The translations under genes were made by a program, and so were the position numbers. A stretch of 64,000 nucleotides of DNA, taken from Streptomyces sp. NBC_01210 (GTDB lineage Bacteria; Actinomycetota; Actinomycetes; Streptomycetales; Streptomycetaceae). Below are positions 53,379 through 61,663 of the stretch, one piece after another (positions within the stretch are counted from its first letter, which is position 1; every line of letters begins with the position of its first letter). The stretch spans positions 8,308,001-8,372,000 of the forward strand of contig NZ_CP108549.1 of assembly GCF_036010325.1 (NCBI RefSeq), in the 5' to 3' direction. The notes beneath the pieces were generated by a model. It did not search any database. It was not told the DNA's origin and saw only the letters and a program-made list of their open reading frames with translations.

Positions 53379-56300
53379 CGGGTGCTCCCTCGCAGCTCCA
53401 CCAGATCCGCCAGCTCGGCGTCGGTCAGTTCCGTCAGGGCGGTCTCGCCGGAGCCGAGGACCGCGTCCGCCAACTCCCGTTTGCGCGCCAGCATGTCGGC
53501 GATCCGGTCCTCGATGGTGCCCTCCGCGATCAGCCGGTGGACCTGCACGGGACGGTGCTGACCGATGCGGTGGGCACGGTCGGTGGCCTGCGCCTCGACG
53601 GCGGGGTTCCACCAGCGGTCGTAGTGCACGACATGTTCGGCCCGGGTGAGGTTCAGCCCGGTGCCCGCCGCCTTCAACGACAGCAGGAAGACGGGCACTT
53701 CACCGTCCTGGAAGCGGTTCACCATCGCCTCGCGCTCGGCGATCGGCGTGCCTCCGTGCAGGAACTGCGTGCGTACGCCGCGTGCCGCCAGATGCTGCTC
53801 GAGCAGCCGCGCCATCTGCACGTACTGGGTGAAGACCAGCACGCTCGCGTCCTCGGCCAGGATGGTGTCGAGGAGTTCGTCCAACAGCTCCACCTTGCCG
53901 GAGCGGCCGGCGATCCGCGGCGGCGCCTCCTTGAGGCTCTGCTCCTTCAAATACTGCGCCGGGTGGTTGCAGATCTGCTTGAGCGCGGTGAGCAGCTTCA
54001 CCACCAGACCGCGCCGTTCCATGCCACCGGCCTCCGAGATCGCGGCGAGGGTCTCCCGTACGACCGCCTCGTACAGACCGGTCTGTTCCTTGGTCAGTGA
54101 CACGGCCCGGTCGGTCTCGGTCTTGGGTGGAAGCTCGGGCGCGATACCCGGGTCGGACTTGCGCCGGCGCAGCAGGAACGGCCGTACCAGCGCGGCCAGT
54201 CGCCGGGCCGCGGCCGGATCGTTGCCGCCCTCCACCGCCTGCGCATAGCGCGTACGGAAGGTGCCGAGCTTCCCGAGCAGCCCAGGCGTCGTCCAGTCGA
54301 GGATCGCCCACAGCTCGGACAGGTTGTTCTCCACCGGCGTGCCGCTGAGCGCGACGCGCGCCTTCGCACCGATGGTGCGCAGTTGCCTGGCGGTGCCGGA
54401 GTACGGATTCTTGACATGCTGCGCCTCGTCGGCGACGACCATGCCCCAGGACACCTGGCCGAGTTTCTCGGCGTCCAGCCGCATCGTGCCGTACGTGGTG
54501 AGCACGAACTCCCCGTCCGCCAGGGCGTCGAGACCGCGCGAGGGGCCGTGGAAGCGGCGTACGGGTGTGCCGGGCGCGAATCTCTCGATCTCGCGCTGCC
54601 AGTTGCCCATCAGGGACGTCGGGCAGACGACGAGCGTGGGGCCCGCTGCCGATGTGTCGGTCTGCCGGTGCAGATGCAGTGAGATGAGCGTGATCGTCTT
54701 GCCGAGTCCCATGTCGTCGGCGAGACAGCCGCCGAGGCCGAGCGAGGTCATACGGTTCAGCCAGTTGAGGCCGCGCAGCTGGTAGTCGCGCAGGGTCGCG
54801 GCGAGCGCCGCGGGCTGTCCGATCTCCTGCTGTCCGCCCTCGGGATCGGCGAGCCGGTCGCGCAGCCGCGCCAGCCATCCGGACGCCTGTACGTCGATGC
54901 GGCGGCCGTCGACCTCGGTCGTGCCGGTCAGTACGGCGCCGAGGGCGTCGACCGGAGTCAGCTTGCGGTCCTGGCTCTCGCGGGCGCGCCGGGCTTCCTC
55001 CGGATCGATGAGCACCCACTGGTCGCGCAGACGGACGACGGGGCGGTTCGCTTCGGCGAGCCGGTCCAGTTCCGCCCGGGTGAGCTGCTGATCGCCCAGC
55101 GCGAACCACCAGTTGAAGGCAAGTAGCGCGTCCGCGGACAGAAAGGACGGCAGTCCGGAATCGTCCTTCAGTGGAGCCTCTCCGTCCTCCTGTCCGGGGC
55201 CGGGCTCATCGGGCGGGCCGATCACGGCGCGTGCGGTGAGCTTGCGCGCCATCTCCTTCGGCCAGTGCACCTGGACGCCGGTCGCCGCCAGCGCCCTGGC
55301 CGCCTCGCCGAGCAGTTCGGTGACCTCCTCGTCGGCGAGCTCGATCGCGTCCGGCACGGCGGCATGGAGCAGGGGAGTGAGCGGCGTCCAGGCGCGGGCG
55401 GCGCGACGCAGCGCGAGCAGGGCGTCCATCCGGGCGCGCGGCCCGAACGCCGCATCCGGGCGGGCTGCCCCGGCCCATACCTCGGCGGCGTCGGCGACGA
55501 GCGTCGGATCGCTGACGCGGTGCATCTGCAGGACGGCACGGAAGACCGGCCCCGCGCCCTCCGCGTCCGCCTGTGCAAGACCCGGCAGCTCGATGCGCAG
55601 GGAGAGCCGTACACCCGCGTCATGGCCCGCGGCGACGTCCGCCGCCCAGGCACGCTGGTCGGGAAGGTGCTGCGGCTCGTGCGCCGCGAAGGCCGGACCG
55701 CCTGCCGCGATCGCGGCCGCAGGCGTGCGCGGTAGACCGTCAGCGACCGCGTCGAGGAACGCGCGCAGCAGTCGCTCCGGCTCCGGCAGCAGCAGAGGAT
55801 CGGCTGCCTCGTCCAGCGGCACGCAGTGCGCGGCGGGCGGCATCGAGGCCGCGAGCGTACGGACCCGCTCCAGGTCCTGGGGCGTCAGTGGCCCGAGCCG
55901 CCAGGCGTCGTGATCGGTGGCGGTGAGCCCCGGCAACAGCAGCCCCCGTGCGGCGAGTTGGAGGGCGAGGATGGTCGCCGCGCCCCAGAAGGCAGTCGCC
56001 GGCGAGGCCTTCGCCGAGGCGCGGGCCCTGGTCAGGACCGGCAGCGCGACCCGTACGGGCAGCAGCAGCGCCGATACGGCATGCGGGCGGGCGTCGTCCG
56101 CGACCACGGTGAGCCGCTCGACGGGACCGGGCGCGGCCGGGAGTCCGTCGCCGTCGGGACGCCAGAAGGCGATGCGGCTGGCGCGGGCCGGGTTCCCGGG
56201 CACGAAGACCGCACAGCAGCGGATGAGTTCGTCGAGGTCGAGGTCGAGGTCGCGTTCGAGGTCGCGTTCGGGCTCGGGTTCGGGTTCGGGTTCGGTGGTC

Positions 56301-56392
56301 GGAGAGAGCGTTGCTGCGGGAAGTCTGTGCACAGCGATGGCGCATTCCTCAAATTTGACTACTGCGGACCGGAGCCGCCGAGGGTACTCCAC
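53375..56392 (-). CDS. SNF2/Rad54-family helicase-like ATPase
   Basis: Up to 1005 aa. An Actinobacteria-type N-terminal region is followed by the SNF2 motor: motif I ADDMGLGKTITLISL (~570), II DEAQHVKN, III LSGTPVENNLSELW, and the C-terminal lobe with VFTQYVQMARLLEQHL and VI DRAHRIGQHRPVQVHR. These enzymes translocate along double-stranded DNA to remodel protein-DNA complexes. The start is uncertain: GTG at 56392 gives the full frame, but GTG at 56332 is plausible. An acidic low-complexity stretch (EPEPEPERDLERDLDLDLDE) near residue 35 comes from repetitive GAGGTC DNA. Confidence 0.88.
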   Translation of the reverse strand: MEYPRRLRSAVVKFEECAIAVHRLPAATLSPTTEPEPEPEPERDLERDLDLDLDELIRCCAVFVPGNPARASRIAFWRPDGDGLPAAPGPVERLTVVADDARPHAVSALLLPVRVALPVLTRARASAKASPATAFWGAATILALQLAARGLLLPGLTATDHDAWRLGPLTPQDLERVRTLAASMPPAAHCVPLDEAADPLLLPEPERLLRAFLDAVADGLPRTPAAAIAAGGPAFAAHEPQHLPDQRAWAADVAAGHDAGVRLSLRIELPGLAQADAEGAGPVFRAVLQMHRVSDPTLVADAAEVWAGAARPDAAFGPRARMDALLALRRAARAWTPLTPLLHAAVPDAIELADEEVTELLGEAARALAATGVQVHWPKEMARKLTARAVIGPPDEPGPGQEDGEAPLKDDSGLPSFLSADALLAFNWWFALGDQQLTRAELDRLAEANRPVVRLRDQWVLIDPEEARRARESQDRKLTPVDALGAVLTGTTEVDGRRIDVQASGWLARLRDRLADPEGGQQEIGQPAALAATLRDYQLRGLNWLNRMTSLGLGGCLADDMGLGKTITLISLHLHRQTDTSAAGPTLVVCPTSLMGNWQREIERFAPGTPVRRFHGPSRGLDALADGEFVLTTYGTMRLDAEKLGQVSWGMVVADEAQHVKNPYSGTARQLRTIGAKARVALSGTPVENNLSELWAILDWTTPGLLGKLGTFRTRYAQAVEGGNDPAAARRLAALVRPFLLRRRKSDPGIAPELPPKTETDRAVSLTKEQTGLYEAVVRETLAAISEAGGMERRGLVVKLLTALKQICNHPAQYLKEQSLKEAPPRIAGRSGKVELLDELLDTILAEDASVLVFTQYVQMARLLEQHLAARGVRTQFLHGGTPIAEREAMVNRFQDGEVPVFLLSLKAAGTGLNLTRAEHVVHYDRWWNPAVEAQATDRAHRIGQHRPVQVHRLIAEGTIEDRIADMLARKRELADAVLGSGETALTELTDAELADLVELRGSTR

Positions 56393-56598
56393 TCAGTGCC
56401 GGGGACGGATGCGACAAGGCAGTGACCCGGCTCACACGTGCGGGCCGTGGTGCAGCCAGCACCACCTCTCGCCACGGGCTGGCCCCAACTGTGTCCGGGT
56501 GGTGGCGCCATGGCTGTCAAGGGTCACTGATCCGTACGTTTTCTCAGGTCAGCGCAGTGAGCGCAGCCAGCGCACGGCACAACAGACCGGAGACCGTC

Positions 56599-57693
56599 AT
56601 GCCCGAGGCCACCGCCACCCTTGTGGCTCCCGCATCCGCGCCGCCCACCTCCGGCGCCGGCGCGGGTCGCAGCGCCGGGAGCGAATTCGCGCCGCTCCTG
56701 CGGACCGTCAAGGAGCAGGCTCTCCTGGAGCGCCGCACCGGCTGGTACGTCCGCGGCATCACAGTGAATCTCCTCGGCCTCACCGCCGTGATCGCCGGCA
56801 TGGCCCTGCTCGGTGGCTCCTGGTGGGTGCTGCTGCTCGCACCGCTGCTGGCCGTCCTGTCCGCCTGTACCGCCTTCTTCGGCCATGACGCCGGACACGC
56901 CCAGATCACCGGCGACCGCCGCAAGAGCCGGATCATCCAGCTCCTCCACGCCAATCTGCTGCTCGGCATGAGCCAGGAATGGTGGAACGACAAGCACAAC
57001 CGGCACCACGCCAACCCCAACCACATCGAGAAGGACCCGGATGTCGCGGCCGACATACTGGTCTTCACGCAGAAGCAGGCCAAGGGCCGCGCCGGATTCC
57101 GAGGCCGGCTCACCCGCCACCAGGCCTGGCTGTTCTTCCCGCTCACCACCCTCGAAGGCATCGCCCTCAAGGTCTACGGATTCCGGGCCGTCCTCTCCAA
57201 GGAGGCGGGCGCCCGCCAGACCACCCGCGAGCGCGCCGTCGAGGGCCTGCTGCTCCTCGCCCATGCCGCCGCGTATGTCACCTTGCTGCTGACCACCATG
57301 TCCCTGGGCCACGCCGTCGTCTTCGCGCTCATGCACCAGATGCTTCTCGGCCTCCACCTCGGCATGGCTTTCGCGCCGAACCACAAGGGGATGGAGATGC
57401 CCGACGAGGAGAGCGGTCAGCGCTGGGGCCATCTGCGCCGCCAGGTCCTCACCTCCCGCAACATCCGTGGCGGGCCGGTGACGGACTGGTTCCTCGGCGG
57501 CCTGAACTACCAGATCGAGCACCACCTCTTCCCGAGCATGCCCCGCCCCCACCTGCGGCTCGCCCGGCCGCTGGTGCGCGCCCACTGCCGCTCGCTCGGC
57601 GTCGCGTACACCGAAACCGGTCTCATCGACTCGTACCGGCAGGCACTGACTCACATGCATGAGGTCGGCGAACCGCTGCGCGCCGACGCATAG
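56599..57693 (+). CDS. Fatty acid desaturase
   Basis: 364 aa. Three di-iron histidine boxes are visible: HDAGH (~residue 96), HNRHHANP (~134) and QIEHHLFPSMPR (~305), with four hydrophobic segments between them. The NYQIEHHLFP box is typical of front-end and acyl-lipid desaturases. It introduces a double bond into membrane acyl chains with oxygen and an electron donor. The start ATG at 56599 was chosen because sequence upstream in frame is not family-like. A tiny membrane protein gene follows. Confidence 0.88.
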   Translation: MPEATATLVAPASAPPTSGAGAGRSAGSEFAPLLRTVKEQALLERRTGWYVRGITVNLLGLTAVIAGMALLGGSWWVLLLAPLLAVLSACTAFFGHDAGHAQITGDRRKSRIIQLLHANLLLGMSQEWWNDKHNRHHANPNHIEKDPDVAADILVFTQKQAKGRAGFRGRLTRHQAWLFFPLTTLEGIALKVYGFRAVLSKEAGARQTTRERAVEGLLLLAHAAAYVTLLLTTMSLGHAVVFALMHQMLLGLHLGMAFAPNHKGMEMPDEESGQRWGHLRRQVLTSRNIRGGPVTDWFLGGLNYQIEHHLFPSMPRPHLRLARPLVRAHCRSLGVAYTETGLIDSYRQALTHMHEVGEPLRADA

Positions 57694-57761
57694 TGGAACC
57701 GTGGGGCGTGTGCGCGCGTTCTCACGGCAGGAGCGGCCACGGCCGCGAAGGAGGCGTCGAG

Positions 57762-57944
57762 ATGTCGACACGTACAAAGATCGTGATAGGGGGAGTGGCC
57801 GTAGGCCTGCTCCTGTGGCCGTTGATCGGATTCTGGCTGTCGCTGCTGGTGGTGCTGGGTGTGCCCGCGGTGGCGTATCTGACGCTCGACCCCAGCCAGC
57901 GCCGCAGGCTCCGCCGTATCTCCCGCAAGGAGATCGGACGCTGA
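57762..57944 (+). CDS. Small membrane protein
   Basis: 60 aa with one long or two short hydrophobic segments (IVIGGVAVGLLLWPLIGFWL then LLVVLGVPAVAYL) and an Arg/Lys-rich tail (RRRLRRISRKEIG), giving an inside-positive C-terminus. GAAGGAGG lies upstream of the ATG. The function is unknown; it follows the desaturase by 68 bp on the same strand. Confidence 0.6.
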   Translation: MSTRTKIVIGGVAVGLLLWPLIGFWLSLLVVLGVPAVAYLTLDPSQRRRLRRISRKEIGR

Positions 57945-58015
57945 CCCGAGGCTCCCTGACCGTGCCGGTATAGGGTCGGAAACGATCACCGGCACGGGAG
58001 AGGGGGCTTCGCTCC

Positions 58016-58558
58016 ATGAGCGCAGCAGTCACGAAGGTCAGCAGCAACGGCGAGTACTCCTTCACCAAGCCGAACCGTGACAGCATCACGTTGCTGGCCG
58101 GGCTGGGGGTGGAGGGGGACGTCCACGCGGGGGTGACGGTCAGGCATCGCTTCCGGATCGCGCAGGACCCCACTCAGCCGAATCTGCGCCAGGTCCACCT
58201 CATCCACCAGGAGCTCTTCGAGGAGGTGCGGGCGGCCGGTTTCGAGGTCGGCCCCGGTGACCTCGGCGAGAACATCACCACCAGCGGCATCGATCTTCTC
58301 GCGCTGCCCACCGGCACGGTGCTGCGGCTCGGCGAGGAAGCGGTTGTGGAGGTCACCGGCCTGCGCAATCCGTGTCTGCAGATCGACACCTTCCAGGACG
58401 GCCTGCTCAAGCAGGTCGTCGGCCGTGACGAAGCGGGTGACATCGTGCACAAGGCCGGGATCATGAGCATCGTCAGGGCGGGCGGAGTGGTCAAGCCCGG
58501 AGACACGATAGCCGTCGAGCTGCCGGACGGACCGCACCGGCCGCTCGAACGGGTCTAG
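58016..58558 (+). CDS. MOSC domain-containing protein
   Basis: 180 aa. This single MOSC (molybdenum cofactor sulfurase C-terminal) domain starts VSSNGEYSFTKPNRDSITLL. GLGVEGDVHAG and QVHLIHQELFEEV follow, then GDLGENITTSGIDL, a conserved Cys in LRNPCLQIDTF and a final VKPGDTIAVELP. MOSC domains bind a persulfide or pyranopterin at that Cys. The specific partner is unknown; no molybdoenzyme gene is nearby. A long palindromic terminator follows within 9 bp. Confidence 0.87.
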   Translation: MSAAVTKVSSNGEYSFTKPNRDSITLLAGLGVEGDVHAGVTVRHRFRIAQDPTQPNLRQVHLIHQELFEEVRAAGFEVGPGDLGENITTSGIDLLALPTGTVLRLGEEAVVEVTGLRNPCLQIDTFQDGLLKQVVGRDEAGDIVHKAGIMSIVRAGGVVKPGDTIAVELPDGPHRPLERV

Positions 58559-58566
58559 AGCTCGAT

Positions 58567-58618
58567 CGACTGGTACATCCGCGGGCGGACGCCCGTCCGC
58601 CCGCGGATGTACCAGTCG
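58567..58618. terminator. Bidirectional terminator, 25-bp perfect stem
   Basis: Two 25-nt arms, exactly complementary, with a CC loop (52 bp in all), between the convergent MOSC and TrmO-like genes. Part of the arm reads TCCGCGGGCGG. Its length and symmetry are well beyond typical terminators. Confidence 0.75.
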
Positions 58619-58663
58619 TACGGTCCGCGGGCGGCGCCCGTGTCCATCAGCTCTTACGGCCTG

Positions 58664-59155
58664 TCAGTAGTAGTCGCGCATCAGCTCCACCGACCACTGC
58701 GGCTGCATCGTCTCGCCGATCGGGCCGAACTCCGCCATATACGGCTTGATATCGAGGACCGGCGTGCCGTCCACCGCATCCAGCCCCGTCACAGAGACCT
58801 CCAGACCGTCGACCTTCACCAGCCGGCAGCGCGAAACCCCCAGCCGGTTGGGCCGGTTCTTCCCGCGCTGCGCGAAGATCCCCACCAGCGGCCAGTCCGT
58901 ATTGCCCCGCGGATGACGGGCGCCCGTCTGGATCTTCCCCGGAGCGACCCGGTCGAAGTGGTACACGACCTCCAGATGTGAGAACTCCTCGAGACCGAAC
59001 AGCGCTTCGGGCCCGAACTGCGCGCTGTCGAGCCGGATCACCGCGCTCTCCAGCCCCCAGTCGTCGTCCTCCACCGCGCTGCGGCCGCCGACCACCATGC
59101 CGATCGCTCGGCATTCGACCAGCCCGTCCTGTCGCTCCACTGCACCGTCCGGCAC
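58664..59155 (-). CDS. TrmO/TsaA-type SAM-dependent methyltransferase family protein
   Basis: 163 aa. GTG at 59153-59155 has GGGGAGGA upstream. The YaeB/TrmO beta-barrel landmarks are present: FSHLEVVYHFDR, RGNTDWPLVGIFAQRGKNRP, RLGVSRCRLVKVDGLEV and GTPVLDIKPYMAEF. Proteins of this fold methylate t6A37 of threonine tRNA in proteobacteria. The actinobacterial short form lacks the C-terminal extension, so the substrate is uncertain. Confidence 0.8.
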   Translation of the reverse strand: MPDGAVERQDGLVECRAIGMVVGGRSAVEDDDWGLESAVIRLDSAQFGPEALFGLEEFSHLEVVYHFDRVAPGKIQTGARHPRGNTDWPLVGIFAQRGKNRPNRLGVSRCRLVKVDGLEVSVTGLDAVDGTPVLDIKPYMAEFGPIGETMQPQWSVELMRDYY

Positions 59156-59254
59156 GCCGCGTCCTCCCCGTAGACCAGTAAATCGACTGCCCGCTCGATC
59201 GGGCCGCTGTGAGTATGACGCTCACATCGACGGGGAAGGGGGCTCGTGATCCTT

Positions 59255-59289
59255 CGCTGATCGCTGATCGCTGATCGCTGATCGCTGAT
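59255..59289. repeat. Five exact 7-bp tandem repeats
   Basis: CGCTGAT repeated five times without mismatch, between a hypothetical gene and the TrmO-like gene, about 100 bp upstream of the latter. It gives five GATC sites and a potential slippage tract. Confidence 0.85.
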
Positions 59290-59298
59290 CGCCGGGGC

Positions 59299-60147
59299 TC
59301 AGGCCGGGCGTACGGCGATCTTGTCGAGCGACTCCAGCAGTCCCGGCAGCTGAGGTCCGCGACCCACCGGCAGCACCTCGCGCGGCTCCTCGTCCAGCAG
59401 AACGAACGCGATGTCGTCGGTCCTGGCGACCATGGACCAGCCAGGGCCGTCGGCGCGCAGCGTCCGCGCCCCGCCCGGGGCGAAGCTGGAGCGGACCCGC
59501 CCGGCCGGCGGGGCCGATTCCACATAGGCGTGGGCTTCCTTCAGCGCCCGCCGCACACCCTCATGGGTCTCTTTCGGCTCGCTCGCGGGAGCGTCAGACG
59601 TCTTCGATGTGTCCGATGTGTCTGACACGTCCGAGGTGTGCTGCCTGCCGAACGCTTCGTCGTCGCCGATCTGTTGCCGCCACTCCGCCCACTGGAGCGC
59701 GATTTCGTCCGCCCCGAGCCGCCGCTGCGCCGGCCCCCAGGACTCGGTGTCGGGCGGTGCCAGTGGTGGCCGGTCGCCTTCCTCGGGCGCCGGATCGTGC
59801 GGCGCGGGCACGCCCGGCGCGGCGACCGCGACAGCCAGCGGCCAGCCGGGCAGCGCGGCGACCACCGTGCGCTCGCCGGGCGACAGGTCGTACTCCATGC
59901 CGCAGTCCCAGGAGGCGATCGCGACCGCGACGAGCGACACATCGTCGACCACGACCGTCCACCGGGCGCCCTCGCAGTCCTGGCCGAGCACGAGCCCGTA
60001 CCCCTCGGCGTACGGCTCGAGCCCCAGCACCGCGCACGCCGCCGGGAAGTCGTCGCCGAGCACGCTCGGGAACTGCGCCGGCGTCAGCAGCACCGCGGTC
60101 AGCACATAGAGCGCGTCCTCGTCGACGGCATCGTCCGTCCCGGCCAC
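59299..60147 (-). CDS. Conserved hypothetical protein
   Basis: 282 aa, soluble, with no family I recognise. The N-terminal ~115 residues form an ordered domain (LTAVLLTPAQFPSVLGDDFP; GYGLVLGQDCEGARWTVVVDD; MEYDLSPGERTVVAALPGWP). A Pro-rich linker, a WAEWRQQIGDDEAFGRQ helix and a Ser/Thr-Asp repeat (SDVSDTSDTSKTSD) precede a C-terminal domain ending FVLLDEEPREVLPVGRGPQ. GTG at 60145-60147 follows GGGGAGGG. It has no operon partner. Confidence 0.7.
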   Translation of the reverse strand: MAGTDDAVDEDALYVLTAVLLTPAQFPSVLGDDFPAACAVLGLEPYAEGYGLVLGQDCEGARWTVVVDDVSLVAVAIASWDCGMEYDLSPGERTVVAALPGWPLAVAVAAPGVPAPHDPAPEEGDRPPLAPPDTESWGPAQRRLGADEIALQWAEWRQQIGDDEAFGRQHTSDVSDTSDTSKTSDAPASEPKETHEGVRRALKEAHAYVESAPPAGRVRSSFAPGGARTLRADGPGWSMVARTDDIAFVLLDEEPREVLPVGRGPQLPGLLESLDKIAVRPA

Positions 60148-60267
60148 AGCACCCTCCCCATCCGATCGTTCGTCGGCGCACCTTAACCAGTGGGTAACCC
60201 GGACGTCGAGAGTTCACGGCACGAAAATGGTTCGGCCTGTTCCGCACCGGGGTCCCAGCATCGCCCC

Positions 60268-60605
60268 ATGGCCGGATCCACGTCCCACTTCATCTGCCTG
60301 CCCTGCCGGACTTCCTTCAAGAAGGCACCCGACTACCTCAGGGCCCGCACCGATCTCGGTGCGGCGGCCCGTTGGTGAACGCGGGCTCCGCTCTCGCCGT
60401 GCCGCGGCGCCGGGACGCAGCAGGCCGGCGTGCGCTGTCGGCCGTGCTCGGCGTGGGCCCGCGCTTCCTGCAGAGCTGCTCTGCGGCCCCGGCTACCGGC
60501 CGCGGACCCTGCGCGAGGTCAAGGAACGGCTCGCCCATGCCGAGCGCACGGGGCTGAGCCCGGCCGAGGCCCTCGCCCGCTACGACCTGTCCGGTTCCGA
60601 TGTCA
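60268..60605 (+). pseudogene. Small zinc-ribbon-like protein gene with two frameshifts
   Basis: Three consecutive plus-strand frames give one protein: MAGSTSHFICLPCRTSFKKA, then LAVPRRRDAAGRRALSAVLG, then GPGYRPRTLREVKERLAHAE with RTGLSPAEALARYD. The first CxxC pair (CLPC) is there, but the second pair expected for a zinc ribbon has been lost at the first frameshift near 60355. A second shift lies near 60475. I recall such a protein in other Streptomyces but no function for it. Confidence 0.55.
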
Positions 60606-60953
60606 GGCGGCGGGCAGGCCGAGGAGACTACGCGCCACGGTCTGCGGAGACTCGTCCCGCTCGCGGGCGAGGGCGATGACCGCGCGGCAGGCCAGTTCGC
60701 TGACGCCGAAGGAGAGCGCCTCCGGGGACACCCAGGTCACCGCCTCGTCGATCTGCTCCTGATCGTCGTCCGCGCACCCGGACACATAGACTGCCGCGGC
60801 CTCGAATATGTTGTGCTGCCGCACCGGAGGTCGTGCGACCGGTGCTTCGTCCGGGCGGTACGCGAGGAACTTGCGGAGCCTGCGGAGTCTGCTGAACACC
60901 CGGACCACCTTCCTCCAGGGCGGCGGCTGCCGCCGATCTTTCAAGTCTTGCAT
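60603..60953 (-). CDS. Hypothetical protein
   Basis: 116 aa from an ATG at 60951-60953 (MQDLKDRRQPPPWRKVVRVF); the open frame starts further upstream, inside the PadR gene tail. It has a basic N-terminus (SRLRRLRKFL) and an ordered C-terminal half (FEAAAVYVSGCADDDQEQID, then WVSPEALSFGVSELACRAV). No family is recognised. It lies just downstream of the PadR gene on the same strand, so cotranscription is possible. Confidence 0.5.
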   Translation of the reverse strand: MQDLKDRRQPPPWRKVVRVFSRLRRLRKFLAYRPDEAPVARPPVRQHNIFEAAAVYVSGCADDDQEQIDEAVTWVSPEALSFGVSELACRAVIALARERDESPQTVARSLLGLPAA

Positions 60954-61015
60954 CCCTGCGCGAAGTTGGACCTGCGGCGACCGAAAGGGGAACGGCGTGT
61001 GCTGCGTGCCCGGCG

Positions 61016-61546
61016 TCAGCTTCCCTGGGTAAGGGAGCGGATCGTGGTCCGCAACCACTTCAGCTCCGCCTCACTGGTGGCGCGGGCGATCGTGAGTATG
61101 CCGCGGCGGAAGGGATCGTCCAACTCCTCCGCACGCAGGGGACGTTCACCATCGTAGAAGAAGCTGGCCGGCTCCTCCAGAAACTCCAGCCGCCGCCGCA
61201 GTACCGTCGCCTGCGCCTCGCTGTCCTCAAGATGCCGCAGGAATGCGAGCAGGGTGAACCACCGGTTCTCGTCGGTGATTTCGCCCTGCGCGGGCTCTGC
61301 GAGCCGGCGCCGCAGCTCACGCCGCCCGTCGGCGGTGAGGCTCAGGACATGGCGGGGCGCGGCAACCGATCCGGGCTGGGTCTCGCGCGCGAGCAGACCT
61401 GACTTCTCGAGCCGTTTGATCGCGGGATACAGCGTGCTCTCGGCGACCGGCCGCACATGCCCGGTCAGTGCGGTGATGCGTTTGCGCAGTTCGTAGCCGT
61501 GGAGCGGGGCGTCACAGAGAAAACCGAGGATGGCGAGCTCGAGCAT
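61016..61546 (-). CDS. PadR-family transcriptional regulator
   Basis: 176 aa. The N-terminal PadR winged helix reads LELAILGFLCDAPLHGYELR, then STLYPAIKRLEKSGLLARET. The C-terminal Vir/PadR dimerisation helix follows (ENRWFTLLAFLRHL; EAELKWLRTTIRSL). ATG at 61544-61546. It is divergent from an alpha/beta hydrolase gene, with TACATCGA repeats in the 117-bp gap that are good operator candidates. PadR proteins usually repress the adjacent gene until a small ligand binds. Confidence 0.88.
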   Translation of the reverse strand: MLELAILGFLCDAPLHGYELRKRITALTGHVRPVAESTLYPAIKRLEKSGLLARETQPGSVAAPRHVLSLTADGRRELRRRLAEPAQGEITDENRWFTLLAFLRHLEDSEAQATVLRRRLEFLEEPASFFYDGERPLRAEELDDPFRRGILTIARATSEAELKWLRTTIRSLTQGS

Positions 61547-61572
61547 GCCTGCATTCTGCCGCAAGAGCGGTG

Positions 61573-61596
61573 TACATCGATAGCGCAATACATCGA
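61573..61596. promoter_or_regulatory. Candidate PadR operator
   Basis: TACATCGA at 61573 and again at 61589, 16 bp apart, in the divergent promoter of the PadR and hydrolase genes. The first copy extends as TGTACATCGATA. Confidence 0.55.
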
Positions 61597-61663
61597 CACC
61601 GAGGTATGCTGCCACGCGGAACAGACGGAAGAGCACGGCATCGACGAGCAGGGGAGATCGACA

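Noticed and set aside
56223..56295. GAGGTC/GGGTTC-type simple repeats
   Set aside because: They are in frame in the SNF2 gene and encode its acidic Glu-Pro/Asp-Leu stretch, so they are treated as coding low complexity and not as a separate element.
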